Shown here: piece after piece, positions 7,183 through 13,800 of the stretch
Layout: each line of letters starts with the position of its first letter
Position numbering within the stretch: the first letter of the stretch is position 1
Translations under genes and position numbers: made by a program
From: Chloroflexi bacterium UBA4730
Lineage (GTDB): Bacteria > Chloroflexota > Limnocylindria > P2-11E
Assembly (NCBI GenBank): GCA_002404155.1
Contig: DHJC01000017.1
Location: 2,927-31,567, forward strand
Length of the DNA: 28,641 nt
Direction: 5' to 3'
The notes under the pieces: model-generated
What the model was told of the DNA's origin: nothing
Seen by the model: only the letters and a program-made list of their open reading frames with translations
Database searches by the model: none

Positions 7183-7922
7183 GGGCGGCGTCGGGCCTCG
7201 GCGGATGCCCGTGGGTACCGATCGGGCGTCGCACGCACCTTGCGCATCACCACGAGGTTGCGACCCGGGAGGACGTCGGCGACGCCGAGCTGGACCGTCG
7301 ACACGATCGACGCGATCTCTCCACCGACGGATGCGAGAGCCTTGCGTGCGGCCGGGAGCTCCGCGTCGACCTTGCCCTTCCAGACGATCGCGTCGCCGCC
7401 GACGCGGAGGAACGGGAAGAGGTATTCCGCGCACGCCGCGATCGTTCCGACGGCGCGGGCCGTGCCGACGTCGTACGCCGCGCGGCGGTCGGTCGCGTGG
7501 GCCAGTGTCTCGGCGCGCTCGTTGCGCACCTCGATGTCGGCGAGGCCCAGCAGCGCGGAGATCTCGTCGAGGAACCGCGACTTCTTGCCGACGGACTCGA
7601 CACAGGTGAGCCTGATGTTCGGCATCGCCAGGCGCAGAGCGACACCGGGGAAGCCCGCGCCGCTCCCGACATCGATGACGCGCTCGCGGCCGGTCCACAC
7701 GCGCACAGCACACGCGGTGAACGAGTCGAGGAAATGCTTGATCGCGATATCCTCGAGTTCGGTGATCGCCGTGAGGTTCACGGTCGTATTACGTTCGATG
7801 AGCTCCGCCGCGTACCGTTCGCACAGGGCCACCTGCGCGCCCGACAGTCGCACGCCGAGATCCGCGGCACGCGCCGCGAGCGATACGAACTCGCCACCGG
7901 CGACCGCGGACACGCGGTTCAT
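7176..7922 (-). CDS. rsmG: 16S rRNA (guanine-527-N7)-methyltransferase RsmG
   Basis: A 248-residue SAM-dependent methyltransferase that modifies G527 of 16S rRNA. Visible motifs are the N-terminal NLTAITELEDIAIKHFLDS (residues 49-67), the SAM-binding loop DVGSGAGFPGVAL (84-96), and ESVGKKSRFLDE followed by RAVGTIAACAEY, all typical of RsmG (GidB). The length is within the family range. Its 3' end overlaps the start of the HisA-like gene. The ATG at 7922 lies only 3 bp from the divergent cupredoxin start, leaving no room for a promoter or ribosome-binding site between them. Either the transcript starts inside the cupredoxin gene or the true start is slightly downstream, for example the GTG at codon 4. 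Confidence 0.94.
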   Translation of the reverse strand: MNRVSAVAGGEFVSLAARAADLGVRLSGAQVALCERYAAELIERNTTVNLTAITELEDIAIKHFLDSFTACAVRVWTGRERVIDVGSGAGFPGVALRLAMPNIRLTCVESVGKKSRFLDEISALLGLADIEVRNERAETLAHATDRRAAYDVGTARAVGTIAACAEYLFPFLRVGGDAIVWKGKVDAELPAARKALASVGGEIASIVSTVQLGVADVLPGRNLVVMRKVRATPDRYPRASAEARRRPW

Positions 7923-7925
7923 CGT

Positions 7926-8588
7926 ATGCGTCTGACCGGTCGAGTCCGCGTCGTCGCGATCGTCATCGCGCTCTGCGGCCTCCTGCCGAACGTCGCGCAG
8001 GCGGCGAGCCAGACTGTCGTCATCCAAAACTTCTCGTTCATGCCGCCGACGGCCACGATCAACGTGGGCGACAGCATCACCTGGCGGAACATGGACCCGT
8101 TGGCCCACACCGCGACGTCGGACAACGGAGCATTCGCCGACACCGGGCAGATCGTCGCGGGCGGGACCAAGACCGTGGCGTTCGCGGTCGCGGGCACGTT
8201 CGCGTACCACTGCTCGATCCATCCGACGATGAAGGGGACCATCGTCGTCCTCGGCACGACGCCGACCACCGCACCGCCGACGCCGGTCCCGACGCCGCGG
8301 CCGACGGTGCCACCGACGCCGCCGCCCCAGCCGACGCCGACGCCGGCGCCGACCGCGACCGCGACCCCGACGCCGAGCGCGAGCCCCAGCCCTTCGCCGT
8401 CCGTGACCGCGAGCCCGACGCCGACCGCCATCAGGGTGCCCACCGGCGTCGCGCTGGCGAGCCCGAGCCCCGCACTGGGCGCCGGCCCGGATCTCGGGAG
8501 TGGCCCCGGCCCGCTCATCGCCGCCGGGGGCGTCGCCGCGGCGCTCGGACTGGCCGGATTCGCGTTCTACCTCTATCGCCGCAGATAA
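7926..8588 (+). CDS. Membrane-anchored cupredoxin (plastocyanin/amicyanin-like)
   Basis: A 220-residue exported copper protein. Residues 1-25 form a signal peptide (basic MRLTGRVR, hydrophobic core, cleavage after VAQA). Residues 26-115 are one cupredoxin domain with the type-1 copper ligands visible: the His of LAHTATSD, then Cys, His and Met in YHCSIHPTMKGTIVV. A linker of about 70 residues rich in Pro, Thr, Ala and Ser follows. The protein ends with a membrane helix and the positive cluster YLYRRR, so the copper domain is tethered on the outer face. A role in electron transfer or copper handling is inferred. Start choice rests on the signal peptide; the open frame continues upstream but only as antisense of rsmG. 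No ribosome-binding site is visible. Confidence 0.88.
   Translation: MRLTGRVRVVAIVIALCGLLPNVAQAASQTVVIQNFSFMPPTATINVGDSITWRNMDPLAHTATSDNGAFADTGQIVAGGTKTVAFAVAGTFAYHCSIHPTMKGTIVVLGTTPTTAPPTPVPTPRPTVPPTPPPQPTPTPAPTATATPTPSASPSPSPSVTASPTPTAIRVPTGVALASPSPALGAGPDLGSGPGPLIAAGGVAAALGLAGFAFYLYRRR
8265..8480 (+). repeat. Low-complexity Pro/Thr/Ser coding repeat in the cupredoxin linker
   Basis: Degenerate tandem units built on CCGACGCCG encode TPTP, PTPAP and SPSP runs between the copper domain and the membrane helix. This is protein-level low complexity typical of exported linkers in this type of genome, not a mobile or CRISPR repeat. Confidence 0.7.
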
Positions 8589-8646
8589 CGATCCGGTAAC
8601 GAACGACCGACGATCCCGTGGCAGCGGCTATGCATCCACGCCGCTC

Positions 8647-8973
8647 ATGAACGAGTGGCTGGATGGCGTGTTCGGCACCGTCCGCTGCGCGAACTGCGGC
8701 GCGGTCTACGGCCGGAACTCGATCGCGGTCGTGGGCAACCGTGACGAGTACTGGTTCGTGCGGTGCACGTGCGAGACGTGCGGCACGCAGGGACTCGGTG
8801 TGGTCATCGTGAAGCGCGTGAGCGAGGCGCCGCCGGCTTCCGCGCAGCCCCAGCTCGCGCTCGTCGGCGGCGACGAGCTCATCCGGGTCGACGACGTGCT
8901 CGAGGCCCATGAGCTGCTCCGCGACTACGTCGGCGACGTGCACGGCCTGTTCGAAAAGGTCTCCGGCCGCTAG
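8647..8973 (+). CDS. Zinc-ribbon protein of unknown function
   Basis: A 108-residue small protein. C14 and C17 (RCANCG) and C40, C42 and C45 (RCTCETCG) form a probable zinc ribbon in the first 50 residues. The rest is an acidic, partly helical tail (DELIRVDDVLEAHELLRDY) without recognisable motifs. There is no signal peptide or membrane segment. It starts 58 bp after the cupredoxin gene and ends 18 bp before hpt, so it is probably co-transcribed with hpt. The open frame extends back into the cupredoxin gene, but the ATG at 8647 fits the compact domain. I do not recognise a named family. Confidence 0.7.
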   Translation: MNEWLDGVFGTVRCANCGAVYGRNSIAVVGNRDEYWFVRCTCETCGTQGLGVVIVKRVSEAPPASAQPQLALVGGDELIRVDDVLEAHELLRDYVGDVHGLFEKVSGR

Positions 8974-8991
8974 TGAGACAATGGCGGTCTC

Positions 8992-9558
8992 ATGACGACC
9001 GCCGTGAAGACCCCAGCCGATGACATCGCGGAGATCCTCCTCGACGCCGACGTCATCAAGCAGAAGGTCCGCGAGCTCGGCGCGCGCATCGCGGACGATT
9101 ACGCCGGCCGCGACCTCGTGCTCGTCAGCATCCTCAAAGGCGCGCTTCCATTCCTCGCCGATCTCATGCGCGAGGTCCCGATCTACTGCTCGCTCGATTT
9201 CCTCGAGGTCTCCTCGTACGGGGCCGGCACCACGACGAGCGGGGTCGTGCGCATCTTGAAGGACCTCGCCAAGCCCATCGAAGGCCGGCACGTGCTGGTC
9301 GTCGAGGACATCCTGGACACGGGTCACACCCTGAGCTACGTGATCGAGCATCTCCGGGGGCAGCACCCCGCGTCGCTCGGCCTCTGCGCGCTGCTGGACA
9401 AGCCCGCGCGCCGCGTCGTGCCCATCGGGGTGGACTACAAGGGCTTCGAGATCCCGGACAAGTTCGTCGTCGGCTACGGGCTCGACTTCGCCGAGCGCTA
9501 CCGCAACCTTCCGTTCATCGGGGTGTTGAAGCCCGAGGTGTACGCGGGTCTGACATGA
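8992..9558 (+). CDS. hpt: Hypoxanthine(-guanine) phosphoribosyltransferase
   Basis: A 188-residue purine-salvage enzyme that converts hypoxanthine or guanine plus PRPP to IMP or GMP. The PRPP-binding signature VVEDILDTGHTL is at residues 103-114. The catalytic-loop region has the SYGAGTTTSGVVRI pattern, SILKGALPFLADL is the conserved N-terminal segment, and VDYKGFEIPDKFVVGYGLDFAERYRN is the usual base-binding region near the C-terminus. The length is normal. It overlaps the next gene by 4 bp (ATGA). In many bacteria hpt lies beside tilS and ftsH; here it lies between a zinc-ribbon gene and a SpoIID-domain gene instead. Confidence 0.96.
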   Translation: MTTAVKTPADDIAEILLDADVIKQKVRELGARIADDYAGRDLVLVSILKGALPFLADLMREVPIYCSLDFLEVSSYGAGTTTSGVVRILKDLAKPIEGRHVLVVEDILDTGHTLSYVIEHLRGQHPASLGLCALLDKPARRVVPIGVDYKGFEIPDKFVVGYGLDFAERYRNLPFIGVLKPEVYAGLT

Positions 9559-11039
9559 GGCTCGCCTGCGCCGCGTTGATCGTCGTCGCGAGCGTGCTCG
9601 CCGGCGCAGGACCGGCATCCGCCTCGACGCTCCCCGCCCTGCCCGCGACGGTCCGCGTCAACATCACCGGCCTCGGCCTGTCGTACGCGGTCATCTCGTC
9701 GACCGGCACGGTCTCCGCGATCGCGCCCGATGGCACGCTCCTCTATCGCGGCGGGGGCAAGACCCTCGCTCGCACGAACGTCCGCGGCGTCGAGGCGCTG
9801 GGCGTCGAGCTCCCACCGCGCGAGTCCGCGGGATCGCTGTCGCGCGCCGATCGCGCGACCCTGTTCCGCGACGCGCGTGTAGCGATCGCCGAGAGCGGAG
9901 CGCGCGCGTTGGTCACCGTGCCGTTCCAGTTCTCGCTGCTCCAGAACCCCGACGACGATCTGGGCAAGGCCGTCCTCCAGGCCGACACGATCCAGGGGAT
10001 CACGTTCCAGACGACCGACGGGGTCCTCATGGTGAACGGCAAGGCGTTCCGCGGCACGTTCGAGCTCTCGCCCGACGACGAGGGAGACATGATCATCGTG
10101 AACACCGTCTCCACGCACGACTACCTCGCGTCCGTCGTCGGATCCGAGGAGCCGTCGTCCTGGGAGGCCGAGGCCCTTGCCGCGCAGGCCATCGCGGCGC
10201 GGACCTACCTCTACACCCACCTTGGCAGGCACACGGCCTACGACCTCGAAGGCGACACCCGCGACCAGGAATACGACGGCACGATGAACGAGGACGCTCG
10301 CACCCTGAAGGCGGTCGAGCGCACCGCCGGGGTCGTCGCGACGTATCGCGGCGCGCCGATCGACGCGCTCTACTCGGCGAACGCCGGCGGCGTCACCGAG
10401 GACTCCGAGAACGTCTACGGGAACGCGCTCCCCTACCTGCGGAGCGTTCCCTCCCCGGGCGACGAGGTGGCGAAGGACAGCTCGTGGGGCCACACGAGCT
10501 GGGAGTGGACCAAGGAGCTCAGCGCGACGCAGCTGCGCGACTCCCTGCAGCGGCGGGGCATCGATGTCGGTACCCCGACGGCGATCGAGCTGACGAGCGT
10601 GTCACCGACCGGCCGGGTCATCGGGTCGAAGGTCGTCGGTACCGTCGGCTCCGGCACGATCGGAAAAGACCTGTCGCGCTCTTACTTCGGCCTCATGAGC
10701 TCGCTCTTCACGGTGACGGTCTTGCCGACGGGCGCGAAGGAGCGCGTCGATGTGACGAACACCGCTCGCATCGCAGGGCTGGAGATCCTGGGCGCCACCG
10801 TCGCGCAGACCAGCTTCGACGTCGTGCGCGACGGCTACGGCAACGAGCTCGGCCTCCGTGTGACTGGGTACGTGTACGCGCTGCCCGCGACGTTCGTGTT
10901 CACCGGAAAGGGCTTCGGGCATGGCGTCGGGATGTCGCAGTGGGGCGCACAGGGCATGGCCCTGAAGGGTGCTTCGTACCAGGAGATCCTCGCGCACTAC
11001 TACGTCGGAACGGCGCTGACCGCAGTGGGGGGCGACTAG
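9555..11039 (+). CDS. Secreted SpoIID/LytB-domain protein (putative lytic transglycosylase)
   Basis: A 494-residue exported protein. Residues 1-23 form a signal peptide ending in ASA. The SpoIID domain spans about 180-300: VVGSEEPSSWEAEALAAQAI is the conserved region around the catalytic Glu of SpoIID (E198 here), followed by ARTYLYTHLG and YSANAGGVTEDSENVY. The C-terminal GHGVGMSQWGAQGMALKGAS near residue 455 is the family hallmark. SpoIID cleaves peptidoglycan glycan strands stripped of peptides; in non-sporulating bacteria these proteins act in wall remodelling. The middle section (about 310-440) seems to be an inserted beta-rich region. The ATG overlaps the hpt stop. Its convergent neighbour ends 7 bp away, with no terminator-like hairpin between. 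Confidence 0.92.
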   Translation: MRLACAALIVVASVLAGAGPASASTLPALPATVRVNITGLGLSYAVISSTGTVSAIAPDGTLLYRGGGKTLARTNVRGVEALGVELPPRESAGSLSRADRATLFRDARVAIAESGARALVTVPFQFSLLQNPDDDLGKAVLQADTIQGITFQTTDGVLMVNGKAFRGTFELSPDDEGDMIIVNTVSTHDYLASVVGSEEPSSWEAEALAAQAIAARTYLYTHLGRHTAYDLEGDTRDQEYDGTMNEDARTLKAVERTAGVVATYRGAPIDALYSANAGGVTEDSENVYGNALPYLRSVPSPGDEVAKDSSWGHTSWEWTKELSATQLRDSLQRRGIDVGTPTAIELTSVSPTGRVIGSKVVGTVGSGTIGKDLSRSYFGLMSSLFTVTVLPTGAKERVDVTNTARIAGLEILGATVAQTSFDVVRDGYGNELGLRVTGYVYALPATFVFTGKGFGHGVGMSQWGAQGMALKGASYQEILAHYYVGTALTAVGGD

Positions 11040-11046
11040 CTCCGGG

Positions 11047-12084
11047 CTACGTGACCGTCCCCGTGGCCGCGCGCGTCGGGATCTTCACCTGGAGCACGAC
11101 CGTGCCGTCCGCCCGCGTCTCGTGCGTCGACTGGCCCTTGAGAAGCTCGAGCCGCTCGCTGCGGCGCAGGCCGGAGGCGAGCTCTCCGTCGGACGGGAGG
11201 TCCTTGCCGTCGCTCTGCAGGAGGATATCGAGCGAGTCGTCCTTCCAGGTCATCCCGAGCACGACGTCCATTGCGTCGCCTTTCTCGATCCGCTCGACGA
11301 GCGAATCCTGGATGAGACGGAAGATCGCGACCTCGTCGTCCGACGGGAGACGGCGATCGCGGCCGGTGCTCGAGAAGTCGATGCGGATCCCGTGCTTGTC
11401 CACGAGCGTCTGGATGTAGCGGCGGAGCGTCGGAACGAGCCCAAGGTCGTCGAGGATCATCGGCCGGAGCTCGAAGATGAAGCCGCGCAGCTCCTGCAGC
11501 GTCTTGTTCACCATCTGCCGGAGCGCGGCGAGCTCCTTCCGGGAGCGATCCTGGTCCACGCTGTACAGCCGCTCGCTGATCTCGGATTGGAGGACGACGT
11601 TCGCCATCGCCTGCGCCGGCCCATCGTGGACCTGGCGGGCGATGCGGCGGCGCTCCTCCTCCTGCGTGTCGACCACGGCCTGGAGGAGCCTGCTCTCGTC
11701 GAGCACCGGCGCCGTGTTCGCGGGCATCGGCGGCACGGTGAAGTGGGCAAGCTCATCGCGTGCCTTGGCGACGAGGGTCTGGACGCGGTCGAGAAGCTTG
11801 CGCTTGGCCTGCAGCGCGCCCAGCTGGCCTTCCATCGTGAGCCGGCGGCCCTGGGCGGTCGCGAACTCGTCGCCGGCGCCCATGAGCTCGGCGCGCTGAA
11901 AGTTCGCCTGGTTGGTGCGGATCTCCTCGAGCTTGGTCTTCGCCAGGTCCTCGCGCGCCTGGAGGCGGTTCACTTCGATCTGCGTCGACTCGACCAGGAG
12001 ATCGAGCTCGCGCATCTCCGCTCTGATCTTCGCCTGCTCGGTGGTGAAGCTCGCGACGATGCCGCTGGGCGCCTGAGAGGCCAC
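11047..12084 (-). CDS. HisKA_3-family sensor kinase with degenerate ATPase domain
   Basis: A 345-residue soluble DegS-like kinase. Residues 15-145 are predicted coiled coil with no membrane segment. The H-box is intact: EEERRRIARQVHDGPAQAMA with His153. The ATPase domain is not. By alignment with the kinase encoded just upstream, the N-box Asn is Glu264 (RLIQDSLVERIEKGD), the following His-Lys-His is Ile-Glu-Lys, and the G1 box reads SDGKDL without its second Gly. ATP binding is therefore doubtful, so it may act as a phosphotransfer or dimerisation partner rather than an active kinase. The start is GTG at 12084, 23 bp past the response regulator. It ends the long run that begins with mreB. 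Confidence 0.85.
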   Translation of the reverse strand: MASQAPSGIVASFTTEQAKIRAEMRELDLLVESTQIEVNRLQAREDLAKTKLEEIRTNQANFQRAELMGAGDEFATAQGRRLTMEGQLGALQAKRKLLDRVQTLVAKARDELAHFTVPPMPANTAPVLDESRLLQAVVDTQEEERRRIARQVHDGPAQAMANVVLQSEISERLYSVDQDRSRKELAALRQMVNKTLQELRGFIFELRPMILDDLGLVPTLRRYIQTLVDKHGIRIDFSSTGRDRRLPSDDEVAIFRLIQDSLVERIEKGDAMDVVLGMTWKDDSLDILLQSDGKDLPSDGELASGLRRSERLELLKGQSTHETRADGTVVLQVKIPTRAATGTVT

Positions 12085-12107
12085 TAGCGCGCCCGCGCGG
12101 TCATCGT

Positions 12108-12818
12108 CTAGTTCCCCAGCTCCGGCCCCTTGATCCAGCCCTGGCGCATCGCGTACACGACGGCCTGGGTGCGGTCGTTCACGGAGAGCTTGCGCAGGAT
12201 GCTCGACATGTGGTTCTTCACCGTCTGCTCCGAGATCGCGAGCGTGTACGCGACCTCCTTGTTCGTCATGCCCTGCGCGATGTTGTCCAGGATCTGGACC
12301 TCGCGTGGCGAGAGCGGCGCGAACACGTGCGAGCTGCCGGGGCCGTAGACCGAGAGCTCACGGAACTCGGCGAGCACCTTGGTCGCGACCGCGGGCTTCG
12401 CGAAGATCTTCTCGTTGATGATGAACTGCCCGCTCCGCACCTTGCGGATCGACTCGACGAGCTCCTTGGGGTCGCAGTCCTTGTTTAGGTAGGCCGCGGC
12501 GCCCGCGCGGATCGCGTCGAAGAGCGTCTGCTCCTCCTCGAGGGCCGTGAGGATCACGACGCCGACATGCGGCAGCTCGCGACGCACCCGCTGCGTCGCT
12601 TTGATGCCCGTGAGCTGCGGCAGGTCCACCTCGATGATGAGGATGTCCGGCTCGAGCTCGATCGTTTTCGCGACAGCGTCCTCTCCGTCGGTGACGACGG
12701 CGAGGATCTCCATGTCGGCTTCCTTCTCGAGGACCTGCACGATGCCGAGTGTGGTGAGGCGGCTGGCGTCGGCGAGAACGATCCGGATGGCCTTCTCTGG
12801 CTTATCGGCCAAGCGCAT
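12108..12818 (-). CDS. NarL/DegU-type response regulator with Glu at the phospho-acceptor site
   Basis: A 236-residue regulator with a receiver domain (about 10-130) and a LuxR-type helix-turn-helix (about 168-232: LSPREVQILDNIAQGMTNKE, then TVKNHMSSILRKL). The receiver keeps Thr91 and Lys113, but the phospho-accepting Asp is replaced. In EPDILIIEVDLPQLTG the position equal to DegU Asp56 is Glu63, and the acidic pair Asp-Asp is Ala16-Asp17. Glu at this site can mimic phosphorylation, so the protein may be locked active or controlled by protein contacts. A roughly 35-residue linker joins the domains. The ATG at 12818 overlaps the end of the upstream kinase gene by 17 bp, which implies tight coupling. 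Confidence 0.92.
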   Translation of the reverse strand: MRLADKPEKAIRIVLADASRLTTLGIVQVLEKEADMEILAVVTDGEDAVAKTIELEPDILIIEVDLPQLTGIKATQRVRRELPHVGVVILTALEEEQTLFDAIRAGAAAYLNKDCDPKELVESIRKVRSGQFIINEKIFAKPAVATKVLAEFRELSVYGPGSSHVFAPLSPREVQILDNIAQGMTNKEVAYTLAISEQTVKNHMSSILRKLSVNDRTQAVVYAMRQGWIKGPELGN

Positions 12819-13791
12819 CCCCCTCCTTGCCCAGTGGAAGCAGGAGTGTAACGGCGGTGCCCTGTCCGGGTGTGGACTGGACCTGCAGGTGCGCGCCGAT
12901 CAGCTCGGCCCGCTCGCGCATCGCGAGCAAGCCGACCGATCGCCGGCGCCGCGCGACCTTCACGAGGTCGAAGCCGACGCCGTCATCGGTGCAGAGCATG
13001 ACCCACTGGTCCTTCTCCTTCGTCGAACGCTGCCAGACGAGCTTGACGGCCGAGGCCTGCGCGTGCTTGTGGACGTTCTGCAGCGCTTCCTGCATGACGC
13101 GGTAGATCGCGAGCTCCTCCGCCGCCTTGAGCCCGGTCTCGCCCGTGTCGAGGTGGCACTCGACCCGCAGCCCGTAGCGCACCTGGAACTCGGCCGCGTA
13201 GTCACGGATCGCGCCCGCGAGGCCGAGCTCGGAGAGCACCGGTGGACGAAGGTCGTAGATCATGCCGCGCACCGCGTCGAGCGAGCTGCGGAACTGGCTC
13301 TTCAGATTCGCGATCTCGGTCTTCAGGGCCGTGCGCGCCTCGCCGGTGGTCCGGTCGGCGATCCGTTCGAGGTATTCGACCTCGAACATCGCGTTCGCCA
13401 GGACCTGGGCCGGCCCGTCGTGGACGTCCCGGTACAACCGCTCGCGCTCCGCCTCGAGGCTCTCGAGGACACGCTGCGCGACGGTGACCAGCTGCTCGTC
13501 CTCTTCGCGCTGCGGCTCGATGCCACCGCCGCCGAGGTACGCCGCGCTCGACTCGACATGGCCGATCGCGAGCTGCAGTTGCTTCAGCCGGCGGAACGCG
13601 CGCTGGCTCGCCTCGTCCGGCTCGCCCGACGCGCGCGACTGGCCTTCCGCGCGCTTTTGGTAGGCGCGTTGGAACTTCTCGACCTGCTGACGCAGGCGGC
13701 GGACGTCACGCCGCAGCCCGTCGACGATGAGGTCAAAGAGACCGTCAAGGTCGTCGTCGCGAGGAAGCTTCGCGGGCGTGCGCTCGTTGAT
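12802..13791 (-). CDS. HisKA_3-family sensor kinase, intact catalytic motifs, non-canonical start
   Basis: About 329 residues if read from ATC at 13791. The N-terminal 115 residues are charged and coiled-coil-like (VRRLRQQVEKFQRAYQKRA). The H-box RLYRDVHDGPAQVLANAMFE carries His124. The N-box MQEALQNVHKHAQAS and G1 box TDDGVGFD are intact, so this is the catalytic kinase of the pair. The frame is open from 13800, directly after the TAA (13803-13801) of the upstream membrane-protein gene, which lies in the same frame. It has no ATG, GTG or TTG until a TTG at 13437, which would cut just before the H-box. The codons ATC AAC GAG at 13791 look like a mutated ATG AAC GAG. Start remains unresolved: ATC, CTG, read-through or sequencing error. 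Confidence 0.82.
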   Translation of the reverse strand: MNERTPAKLPRDDDLDGLFDLIVDGLRRDVRRLRQQVEKFQRAYQKRAEGQSRASGEPDEASQRAFRRLKQLQLAIGHVESSAAYLGGGGIEPQREEDEQLVTVAQRVLESLEAERERLYRDVHDGPAQVLANAMFEVEYLERIADRTTGEARTALKTEIANLKSQFRSSLDAVRGMIYDLRPPVLSELGLAGAIRDYAAEFQVRYGLRVECHLDTGETGLKAAEELAIYRVMQEALQNVHKHAQASAVKLVWQRSTKEKDQWVMLCTDDGVGFDLVKVARRRRSVGLLAMRERAELIGAHLQVQSTPGQGTAVTLLLPLGKEGDALGR

Positions 13792-13800
13792 AGTCCGACT

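Noticed and set aside
6528..7925. Upstream extension of the cupredoxin frame
   Set aside because: The first 466 codons are Arg-rich and antisense to the HisA-like gene and rsmG. The signal peptide at 7926 marks the real start.
8265..8480. CRISPR or minisatellite array
   Set aside because: The repeats are short, in frame and encode a TP-rich linker inside an exported protein; there are no spacers.
12802..13437. Short kinase starting at TTG 13437
   Set aside because: This start would cut five codons before the phosphorylated His and discard about 115 codons of clearly coding coiled coil that matches the layout of the companion kinase.
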